NCBI RefSeq assembly: GCF_001642835.1
Contig: NZ_LXEI01000024.1
Span: 1 to 40,065, forward strand
DNA from: Pseudotamlana agarivorans
Lineage (GTDB): Bacteria > Bacteroidota > Bacteroidia > Flavobacteriales > Flavobacteriaceae
Reading direction: 5' to 3'
DNA: 40,065 nucleotides
Positions 34,135 to 40,065 of this stretch are shown here, one piece after another (the stretch's first letter is position 1; every line of letters starts with the position of its first letter). Made by a program: the position numbers and the translations under genes. The notes beneath the pieces were generated by a model. It made no database searches and was not told where the DNA came from. It was given only the letters and a program-made list of their open reading frames with translations.

Positions 34135-35055
34135 TCAGTTATACGAATGTCTATACTTCAAAGGAGACATTTCGGTTTTCTTTTTAAAAAGTCGGTGGAA
34201 CGACTGAGGTTGTTCAAAACCAAGTTCATACGCAATTTCACTTACTGACAAATTGGTATTTGATAACTTTTCTTTTGCTTTCTCAATCAGTTTTTCGTGG
34301 ATATGTTGTTGTGTGCTTTGCCCCGTCAAGGTCTTTAGCAAACCACTAAGATAGTTAGGCGATACCTTTAGTTCTTTAGCAATACTTTGAACTGTAGGTA
34401 GTCCACATTCTATCAAACTATCTTGATTGAAATATTCTTTAAGTGTTTCTTCCAGACGATTTAATATGGTATGGTTGTATATTTTTCTGGTTATAAATTG
34501 CCGATGATAAAATCTGTCTGAATAATTTAATAACACTTCTATTTGGGAAATAATGAGGGGCTGACTAAACTTATCAATATTGGAATCATATTCCTGTTTT
34601 ATGCTTTGGAAAATATTGAGAATTGTGGTCTCCTCTTTATCTGAAAGATGTAGCGCTTCATTGGCCGAATAACTAAAGAATTCGTATTGTTTAATAGTTT
34701 TTGTCAATGGATTTTGCCATAAAAAATCGGGATGAATGAGCAGCATCCATCCCGAAAGTTTGTAATCGCCTTCTGTTTCAACTGAAAAAACCTGTTTGGG
34801 AGCAATGAAAAACATAATGCCTTCATCAAAATCGTAGGTTTGCTGACCATATTTGTATTTTACCGTAGCATCAATATTTCTTTTTAATGCAATAGAGTAA
34901 AAGTCAAATATCCAACTGCTTTGTCTGTCAGTGGGAAGATTCCTTATTTCATCCAAATTTATAACACTCATCAACGGGTGCTCTGGTTTAGGTAAACCTC
35001 GAAATCGATGGTACTCGCTAATTGTTTTGAAATGGTGAGGCGGTGTATTTTTCAT
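34135..35055 (-). CDS. AraC-family transcriptional regulator (copy 2)
   Basis: 306 residues with the same layout as copy 1: a cupin-like sensing domain with YKYGQQTYDFDEGIMFFIAP, and two helix-turn-helix motifs (TVQSIAKELKVSPNYLSGLL; VSEIAYELGFEQPQSFHRLF). It lies 9 bp downstream of the intact NmrA-type gene and is surely co-transcribed with it. The C-terminal recognition segment (FHRLFKKKTEMSPLKYRHSY) is the part that departs most from copy 1, so the two may bind different sites while sensing the same signal. Confidence 0.92.
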   Translation of the reverse strand: MKNTPPHHFKTISEYHRFRGLPKPEHPLMSVINLDEIRNLPTDRQSSWIFDFYSIALKRNIDATVKYKYGQQTYDFDEGIMFFIAPKQVFSVETEGDYKLSGWMLLIHPDFLWQNPLTKTIKQYEFFSYSANEALHLSDKEETTILNIFQSIKQEYDSNIDKFSQPLIISQIEVLLNYSDRFYHRQFITRKIYNHTILNRLEETLKEYFNQDSLIECGLPTVQSIAKELKVSPNYLSGLLKTLTGQSTQQHIHEKLIEKAKEKLSNTNLSVSEIAYELGFEQPQSFHRLFKKKTEMSPLKYRHSYN

Positions 35056-35064
35056 AATCTATGG

Positions 35065-35964
35065 CTACAGTTTATTATACGCTTCAGCAAAGTCTTTAGC
35101 AAAATCCTTCATTTTCACCTTGCCTATCTTTTTGGGTTTATGTTGGTTGTAATGTTCGTACAATAAACCACTGTTTATAGCTGCATACATTTCTGTCATA
35201 CCCTCTGAAATGGCTGGTTGCATGCCGGCAGCTTTTAGGCCTTCAGTCAGTTGTTCATCTGTTAAAGTTACCCATTTTAAGTGTGGATTTCCAATCGATT
35301 CACCTAAGATTTTTACCAATTCATTGTAAGTAATCTCATCACTTGCCACATACTGTACTTTTTGGCTAGCATGTTTTGAAGTAATCTCTTCTGCAATTAC
35401 GCTAGCAATATCGGTGGGAGATACCCAAGCATTTACAATTTCACCTTTAATATTAGAAGCTATAAAACCATTTTCCTTGGCAGAATAAACCTGTGGCAGC
35501 AAATTATAATAAAATTCGGTAGGACGAATGTGGGTAATAGCAACATCAGAAGGTAATGCATTGAGTATACTTTCCACATAAAAAGTACCCTGAAGTATGC
35601 CGTTACCTTCCTTCATATGAGCTCCGATACTACTTAGATTAACAACCTTTTTCACTCCACTTTGTGCAATGGCTTGTGCGTAGTTACTCCCTAGGTTTTT
35701 ATAATAGGCTAGCAAATCAAGATTATGGTCAAAATAGTTTGCCGGTGGTACCATACAAAATACAGCATCAGCACCTGTAAATGTTGATGTAATAAAATCA
35801 ACATCATCTAAAGAGCCAATAGCTGCTGTAGCTCCTATAACTTCAATGTCTTTTTGCCTTTCGGCATTACTGCTTATTACCGTTACGGAATGTCCTTTTT
35901 GCGCTAACTCCTGCGTTAGCGGTCTTCCTACGTGCCCTAAGGAACCTGCAAGTGTAATTTTCAT
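35065..35964 (-). CDS. NmrA-type atypical SDR (NAD(P)-binding) protein
   Basis: A 299-residue atypical SDR of the NmrA/quinone-reductase-like group. The start is placed at ATG 35964, where the Rossmann fold begins (MKITLAGSLGHVGRPLT, motif GSLGHVG at 7-13). The longer frame adds 13 residues without a domain. Further landmarks are AVFCMVPPANYFDHNLDL, GVKKVVNLSSIGAH, ITHIRPTEFYYNLLP and WVSPTDIASVIAEEI. The Tyr-x3-Lys catalytic pair of classical SDRs is not seen, typical for NmrA proteins that bind NAD(P) for regulation or reduce quinones. It heads a two-gene operon with an AraC gene and has a truncated duplicate at 31747. Confidence 0.9.
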   Translation of the reverse strand: MKITLAGSLGHVGRPLTQELAQKGHSVTVISSNAERQKDIEVIGATAAIGSLDDVDFITSTFTGADAVFCMVPPANYFDHNLDLLAYYKNLGSNYAQAIAQSGVKKVVNLSSIGAHMKEGNGILQGTFYVESILNALPSDVAITHIRPTEFYYNLLPQVYSAKENGFIASNIKGEIVNAWVSPTDIASVIAEEITSKHASQKVQYVASDEITYNELVKILGESIGNPHLKWVTLTDEQLTEGLKAAGMQPAISEGMTEMYAAINSGLLYEHYNQHKPKKIGKVKMKDFAKDFAEAYNKL

Positions 35965-36137
35965 CTTTTCTGTTTTTATGTGTATTGCAAAATCGCTTAA
36001 CAAAATTGCACAGAAACAGAAGGGTGTTTGTAGCCAAATATATGATTCTTGTAGGCTAATGTAAGGTCTATTCTTTTTCTTTCATTTATTAACTAAACCC
36101 GCTGTTTTTTAAATCCGTTGCAAGCAGTAGAAATTTT

Positions 36138-37049
36138 TCAATTAAATGATGCCCTGAATTGCAAGGGTGTTTGTTGTGTGTTTTTTTTAAACATAGTACT
36201 GAATGATTGTGGGTATTCAAACCCTAAATCATAAGCAATTTCCTTTATGCTAAGATTAGTTGTGGAAAGTAGTTCTTTGGCTCTTCTAACTATGGATTCT
36301 TGAATATGGGTTTGTGCATTTCTGCCGGTAGCATTTTTCAGTAAATCACTAAAATAATTAGGAGAGATATTGAGTTTTTCTGCAAAATAGTTGACCGTTG
36401 GAATACCCGATAATGTAGCATCACTTTTTAAGTACACATCCATTAATTCTTCCATTTTTATGACAATATCATTATTCACAGAACTTCGTGTCAAAAACTG
36501 CCTATTGTGAAAACGCTTTGCGTAATTCAGAAGCAAGTCAATATGCGACACTATTAAATCTTGACTGTAATGGTCAATGTTATTTTTTAGTTCATCTTGC
36601 ATTTGATTCATTAGGGACATAATGATATGGTCTTCTTTTTCAGAAAGGTGAAGCGCTTCTGCGGTGGAATAGGAGAAAAATCCATAACTACCAATGTGTT
36701 TGCCCAATTCATAATGCCGTATTAGGTCAGATTTAAAAACCATCATATATCCTGACATAGGGTCATCTGCAAGATTTGTAACAGAAAAGATTTGACCTGG
36801 CTTGGTAAAACTCATTACGCCTTCATCAAAATCATAATGCCCTTGTCCGTACCGAAACTTACCTGAAGCCTCTTTTTTAATCGCTACGCAATAGAAATCA
36901 TAATAAAAGCTGCTCCAAATTTCATTGGAATCGAATTTCAAATGCTCAAAATCAATCACGCTTATTAAAGGATGAATTGGTTTTGGCAAATTGAACAATT
37001 TATGAAGTTCAGATATGGATTCAATTTTATATGGAGCAGCTTTTTTCAT
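36138..37049 (-). CDS. AraC-family transcriptional regulator (third paralogue)
   Basis: 303 residues, aligning end to end with the AraC genes at 30817 and 34135 but clearly more diverged. Shared landmarks are SELHKLFNLPKPIHPLISVI, YGQGHYDFDEGVMSF, HLSEKEDHIIMSLMNQMQDE and the helix-turn-helix pair TVNYFAEKLNISPNYFSDLL and IKEIAYDLGFEYPQSFSTMF. It starts one base after the stop of the SDR gene, so the two are one transcriptional unit. It probably responds to a reactive small molecule handled by the SDR, but this is inference. Confidence 0.92.
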   Translation of the reverse strand: MKKAAPYKIESISELHKLFNLPKPIHPLISVIDFEHLKFDSNEIWSSFYYDFYCVAIKKEASGKFRYGQGHYDFDEGVMSFTKPGQIFSVTNLADDPMSGYMMVFKSDLIRHYELGKHIGSYGFFSYSTAEALHLSEKEDHIIMSLMNQMQDELKNNIDHYSQDLIVSHIDLLLNYAKRFHNRQFLTRSSVNNDIVIKMEELMDVYLKSDATLSGIPTVNYFAEKLNISPNYFSDLLKNATGRNAQTHIQESIVRRAKELLSTTNLSIKEIAYDLGFEYPQSFSTMFKKNTQQTPLQFRASFN

Positions 37050-37050
37050 A

Positions 37051-37890
37051 TTATTTTTCTTGAAAATCAGTAGATAAAGATAAGGATTTCCATTGTTCCA
37101 TTTCTTCCTTTTCGTTTTTGCGAACTTGTAAAATGGTATTGTAACTATCAGAACCTAAAGGAAGATGCAGGGGAGGATTCGGCACTTCTGCAAGTTTACA
37201 CACTACGGCTGCTAATTTTTTAGGATTTCCTAATTGCTTACCATCAAACCCTGTAAATTGTGCTACCTGTTTATCTAAATTATAGGCATCAATTTTATGT
37301 TGCGCCACATTGAGTGTGTCCTCATTCATAAAATTTGTACGAAATGTTCCTGGCGCAAGGATAGTTACTTTTATGCCAAAAGGAGCGACTTCCTGAGCCA
37401 GCGCTTCTGATAAACCTATAACCGCATATTTTGAAGCGCTATAGCTACCGTTAGCAGGATAACTCATATAACCCATCATAGATGCGATATTAATTATATG
37501 CCCCGATTTTTGATTGCGTAGGTGCGGCAAAACATTTCTGATGATGTGGGTCATTGCAAAGACATTAACATCCATTGTTTTTCTAAACTCGGCATCACTT
37601 AGTTCTTCGATATTACCCAATAGGTTATACCCTGCATTATTAACCACAACATCTATTTGTCCAAATTCATCTATGCTTTTTGAAATAGCATTTTTAACCT
37701 CTTTTTCATTGGTGATGTCTAGCTTTATGGGGAGCAAATTCCCTTCGTATTCTTCAAATTTTTCTATAAGCGCTTCCGTATTTCGCGAAGTTGCAATGAC
37801 CTTATCTCCATTAGCTAAAGCTGCTTTTGTAATCTCAAGCCCCATACCTTTAGAGGCTCCTGTAATAAACCAAACTTTCTGTGTATTCAT
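37051..37890 (-). CDS. Short-chain dehydrogenase/reductase
   Basis: A 279-residue classical SDR with cofactor motif TGASKGMG (10-17), NNAGYN (84-89), and catalytic Ser137 (NIASMMG), Tyr150 and Lys154 (GSYSASKYAV). The C-terminal extension (PNPPLHLPLGSDSYNTIL) is typical of the oxidoreductase group often paired with AraC regulators in Bacteroidota. Arg36 after strand beta-2 favours NADP(H). It is the first gene of an SDR-AraC operon and has a good -7 box 16 bp upstream. Confidence 0.92.
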   Translation of the reverse strand: MNTQKVWFITGASKGMGLEITKAALANGDKVIATSRNTEALIEKFEEYEGNLLPIKLDITNEKEVKNAISKSIDEFGQIDVVVNNAGYNLLGNIEELSDAEFRKTMDVNVFAMTHIIRNVLPHLRNQKSGHIINIASMMGYMSYPANGSYSASKYAVIGLSEALAQEVAPFGIKVTILAPGTFRTNFMNEDTLNVAQHKIDAYNLDKQVAQFTGFDGKQLGNPKKLAAVVCKLAEVPNPPLHLPLGSDSYNTILQVRKNEKEEMEQWKSLSLSTDFQEK

Positions 37891-37906
37891 AATTTTTTGT
37901 TTTATA

Positions 37907-37914
37907 CAAAGCTA
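37907..37914 (-). promoter_or_regulatory. Bacteroidota -7 box TAGCTTTG
   Basis: Exact match to TAnnTTTG on the minus strand, with 16 bp between it and ATG 37890 of the SDR gene. A TTTG lies about 26 bp further upstream, slightly far for the usual -33 element. Confidence 0.5.
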
Positions 37915-38088
37915 TCAGATACTTAGATGAATAAAGTTTTCAAATCACGGAGAGATGTATTTAAATTCAGGATTTTAAGAATTATATTTTAAAGCCAAAC
38001 GGTCTCGAATAATGGGCAGTTACGAGGTTATATATCTTGATTTTCAGTTTAGAACAAACTATTAAGTTTAAATCTTGTCAGCCAATTG

Positions 38089-39069
38089 CTATTTCAAGTA
38101 TTTCAGCATAAATACTCTCATTTTTTCAATGATTTTTTCCCCATCTTCTTCTAAAGCAAAATGTCCTGTATCATAAATATTATAGTCTATAGTTTTTACA
38201 TCTTTTTTAAATGCCTGGGCACCTTGTTCTGGAAAATATTCGTCATTTTTTCCCCATACAATAAGCATTGGAGGTTGATGCTCTCTTAAATACTTTTGCC
38301 ATAAGGGATATTGCTTAATATTCTCTTGGTAATCATACCATAAATCTAAATTAACTTTATGAGCATTGGGTCTAGACATTCTAAGATAATCTAAATGCCA
38401 AGTATCAGGATTTACAGTTTCTGGATTTCTTGTTCCGTGGGTATATTGCCATTTTAAACCATCTAATGTAAAGGCTGGTAACAGTGCATTTTCTGTTGTT
38501 TCATTTCTATCGGCCCAGAAATTTCTAATGAGTTCCCAGCCTTTTCCAAGTCCCTCCTCATAGGCATTACCATTTTGAGTGATAATAGCCGTAACCCGTT
38601 CAGGGTGTTTAACAGCAATTCTAAATCCAATGGGAGCACCGTAATCCTGCATCATAATGGCATAGGTCTTTAATCCCTTTTTTTCTAAAAAGGAATCCAT
38701 TGTTTTAGCGATATTCTCAAAAGTGTATTCATACACGTTTGGAGCAGGGAAATCACTGTTTCCATAACCAGGATAATCTGGTGCAATTAAATAATAGTCG
38801 TCTGATAACGTATTGAGCACTTTTCGATATTGGTGTGAAGATGCCGGATAGCCATGCAGTAAAACCAAAGCAGGATTTTCTGGGTTTCCGGCTTCTCGGT
38901 ATGCTATATCTATACCATCAACTTCCATTGTTTTGAATTTTGTCGCTTTCATAAAAGATGTATTTTGAGATTTTACGGTGGATTGAGCTATAATGCTTTC
39001 TTTTTCAGATTCTTGACATCCGATAAGAAACAGTACTGCCCCTAATACAGTAGTAATAATTTTTTTCAT
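38089..39069 (-). CDS. Alpha/beta hydrolase lipoprotein (haloalkane dehalogenase/epoxide hydrolase-like)
   Basis: 326 residues with a lipoprotein signal (VLFLIGCQ, Cys18) and a linker of about 25 residues before the fold. Motifs are HGYP (oxyanion region, 72-75), APDYPGYGNSD, the nucleophile elbow MMQDYGAPIGFR with Asp142 as likely nucleophile, Asp276 in GKNDEYFP and His303 in DTGHFALE. An Asp nucleophile in a QDYG/QDWG context points to the haloalkane dehalogenase/epoxide hydrolase branch rather than Ser esterases. The substrate is unknown, and the cell-envelope location is unusual for that branch. It lies 56 bp downstream of a TetR gene, with a palindromic operator in the gap. Confidence 0.88.
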   Translation of the reverse strand: MKKIITTVLGAVLFLIGCQESEKESIIAQSTVKSQNTSFMKATKFKTMEVDGIDIAYREAGNPENPALVLLHGYPASSHQYRKVLNTLSDDYYLIAPDYPGYGNSDFPAPNVYEYTFENIAKTMDSFLEKKGLKTYAIMMQDYGAPIGFRIAVKHPERVTAIITQNGNAYEEGLGKGWELIRNFWADRNETTENALLPAFTLDGLKWQYTHGTRNPETVNPDTWHLDYLRMSRPNAHKVNLDLWYDYQENIKQYPLWQKYLREHQPPMLIVWGKNDEYFPEQGAQAFKKDVKTIDYNIYDTGHFALEEDGEKIIEKMRVFMLKYLK

Positions 39070-39089
39070 TTATAGTAGTTTTTATATAT

Positions 39090-39105
39090 TACCGAACATT
39101 CGGTA
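39090..39105. promoter_or_regulatory. TetR operator candidate TACCGAA-CA-TTCGGTA
   Basis: A perfect inverted repeat with 7-bp arms and 2-bp centre between the TetR gene and the hydrolase gene, 21-36 bp before the hydrolase start codon. The half-site TACCGAA recurs before tetR. Confidence 0.7.
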
Positions 39106-39125
39106 TATTATTATGAGAAATTTTT

Positions 39126-39683
39126 TTAGTTATATCTATCTTTTATTTGTTTTAATGTGTTTTCAAAAACGGTAGTATCTTGCAAACCTTTACTTACCAA
39201 AAGACTACCTTGTATATCAATCAATGTTTGCAAAGCCTTTTCTTCTGCTAAGTGTTCTGATAAATTAATTGATAAGCCAAAATGCTTAAATGCCTTTAGC
39301 CATTCATTCATACCATTAGTAATACTTTGACCGAATAAATCCATTCCATTTTGCGTAGATAAAACTTTAAATAAGCAAGAGTCTAGCCCACCATTATAGA
39401 GTTCCCGTATTTGAAAGAGTGCATTTTTTAATCTATCCTCAGCAGGATCTCCTTCCTTATTAAGTACGTTGAATATGTTATCAGCCACCCATTTTCCGAT
39501 ATGAATAAGAACAGATTCGGCCATTTCCTTTTTACCATTGGGAAATCTATGATAAAGACTTGCTTTTTTTAAGCCCGTTATATTAGATAAATCACTGAGA
39601 CTAGTGCCTTCATACCCTTGTGTCCTAAAAATTTTTGATAAGGAAATTATTAACTCGTCGTCGTTTACTTTTTGTGGTCTCAT
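39126..39683 (-). CDS. TetR/AcrR-family transcriptional regulator
   Basis: 185 residues from ATG 39683 (MRPQKVNDDELI). TTG 39698 would add five residues and lie upstream of the apparent promoter box, so it is disfavoured. The N-terminal helix-turn-helix is clear (FRTQGYEGTSLSDLSNITGL, KKASLYHRFPNGKKEMAESV). The remainder is the all-helical ligand domain, with a C-terminal TetR_C-like segment (ALQTLIDIQGSLLVSKGLQD). It probably represses itself and the hydrolase gene through the palindromes at 39711 and 39090. Confidence 0.92.
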   Translation of the reverse strand: MRPQKVNDDELIISLSKIFRTQGYEGTSLSDLSNITGLKKASLYHRFPNGKKEMAESVLIHIGKWVADNIFNVLNKEGDPAEDRLKNALFQIRELYNGGLDSCLFKVLSTQNGMDLFGQSITNGMNEWLKAFKHFGLSINLSEHLAEEKALQTLIDIQGSLLVSKGLQDTTVFENTLKQIKDRYN

Positions 39684-39687
39684 AAAA

Positions 39688-39695
39688 CAAAGATA
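39688..39695 (-). promoter_or_regulatory. Bacteroidota -7 box TATCTTTG of tetR
   Basis: Exact match to TAnnTTTG on the minus strand, ending only 4 bp before ATG 39683, which implies a leaderless or nearly leaderless transcript. The operator at 39711-39728 would cover the -33 region. Confidence 0.55.
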
Positions 39696-39710
39696 CAAGT
39701 AATTTTTTAG

Positions 39711-39728
39711 TTACCGAATGATTGGTAA
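39711..39728. promoter_or_regulatory. TetR operator candidate, imperfect (TTACCGAATGATTGGTAA)
   Basis: An imperfect inverted repeat sharing the TACCGAA half-site with 39090-39105, 28-45 bp upstream of the tetR ATG. The second arm (ATTGGTA) differs at two positions from the perfect TTCGGTA. Confidence 0.6.
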
Positions 39729-39828
39729 ATAAGTTTTGAGATATTACAGCTTATTGATTATGAATGGCAAATGAAAAGTATAGAATTAATCTGCTATTTT
39801 TTATTTTAAACATTATAATTTTCATTAA

Positions 39829-40014
39829 CTATTTTACAACGGTAACTTCTAATTCAACTTTTAAGGTTTCATAAAGACCCTTTACTTCTAATACAGTACT
39901 TGCTTGTTTTATGTTGTGCTTAACTACCCAATTTTGGAAAACATCAAAACATGAAAAAAACTCTTCTGTTGAAGTAGTATAAATATTTAATCTAACTGTA
40001 GCCTTCCCTAAAAA
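39829..40014 (-). pseudogene. RidA (YjgF)-family C-terminal remnant
   Basis: The minus strand reads KATVRLNIYTTSTEEFFSCF, DVFQNWVVKHNIKQASTVLE, VKGLYETLKVELEVTVVK and stop at 39829-39831. This matches the C-terminal half of RidA-type enamine/imine deaminases (VRLNIYTTS...ASTLLEV..L.....VE.E). Only about 57 codons survive. Upstream the frame enters the short tandem repeats and meets a stop at 40021-40023, and no start codon or N-terminal half is present in the window. A relic disrupted by the repeat is the simplest reading. Confidence 0.6.
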
Positions 40015-40065
40015 TGTAGCCTATCCCATTTGTAGCCTATCCCATTTTGTAGCCTTCCCTAAAAA
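39997..40065 (+). repeat. Degenerate short tandem repeat (four units)
   Basis: Four units of 16-18 bp each beginning TGTAGCCT: units 1 (39997-40014) and 4 (40048-40065) are TGTAGCCTTCCCTAAAAA, and units 2 (40015-40030) and 3 (40031-40047) are TGTAGCCTATCCCATT(T). The array reaches the window edge and probably continues. Confidence 0.85.

Larger units (their letters stand above)
34135..36070. repeat. Duplicated AraC-NmrA unit, intact copy
   Basis: Counterpart of 30817-32403. Here the NmrA gene is complete, so this copy keeps the ancestral layout. Confidence 0.8.

Noticed and set aside
37514-37930. Forward 138-residue open frame over the second SDR gene
   Set aside because: It is antisense to the catalytic and cofactor motifs of a clear SDR. 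Short plus-strand frames over the other minus-strand genes are likewise shadows.
39997-40065. CRISPR-like array
   Set aside because: Units are 16-18 bp and directly adjacent without unique spacers, and there are no cas genes nearby.

Overview
The window is AT-rich and reads as a chromosome segment from a marine-type member of the Bacteroidota, most likely Flavobacteriaceae. The evidence is two SusC/SusD pairs, FecI/FecR-type regulation, type IX secretion C-terminal domains, a FISUMP-domain protein, lipoproteins with Bacteroidota-style signals, and promoter boxes of the TAnnTTTG kind. I see no tRNA, rRNA, CRISPR array or phage module.

Left edge (1-970): a partial unknown gene, then a decayed DsbD-type thiol:disulfide interchange gene reduced to fragments.

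Locus A (975-19133, all + strand): an ECF sigma factor and FecR anti-sigma factor, then a surface protein with Calx-beta, lamin-tail and T9SS domains. An STN-containing SusC and its SusD follow. Next come two endonuclease/exonuclease/phosphatase (EEP) proteins flanking a PKD/beta-propeller lipoprotein, a small T9SS protein, a FISUMP protein, a TlpA-like thiol oxidoreductase and an SGNH/CE6-type esterase. No glycoside hydrolase or polysaccharide lyase is visible. The enzyme content points to cleavage of phosphodiesters and esters rather than classic glycans.

Graveyard (19134-21730): an IS1182-family transposase remnant abutted by an IS3-family element that keeps both terminal inverted repeats but has broken orfA and orfB. 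A remnant of a beta-lactamase-fold serine hydrolase lies beyond it on the minus strand.

Locus B (21731-30587): a secreted fusion of a glycerophosphodiesterase-like domain and a calcineurin-like phosphoesterase. A convergent PI-PLC-like enzyme follows, and then a second SusC/SusD pair with a structured leader and a strong terminator. Together A and B look like a two-part organophosphate (nucleic acid or phospholipid) utilisation region: SusCD import, surface phosphodiesterases, and FecI/FecR/STN signalling for the first half.

Region C (30817-39683, all - strand): a redox/stress-type cluster with three AraC regulators, two classical SDR oxidoreductases, an NmrA-type NAD(P)-binding protein and its decayed duplicate, a Crp/Fnr-like regulator, an alpha/beta hydrolase lipoprotein and a TetR regulator. 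An AraC+NmrA unit has been duplicated and one NmrA copy has lost about 350 bp. Two near-identical palindromes flank the Crp-like gene, and two others flank the TetR gene, so self-regulated switches are likely.

Right edge (39829-40065): the C-terminal remnant of a RidA-family gene running into a short degenerate tandem repeat that continues past the window.
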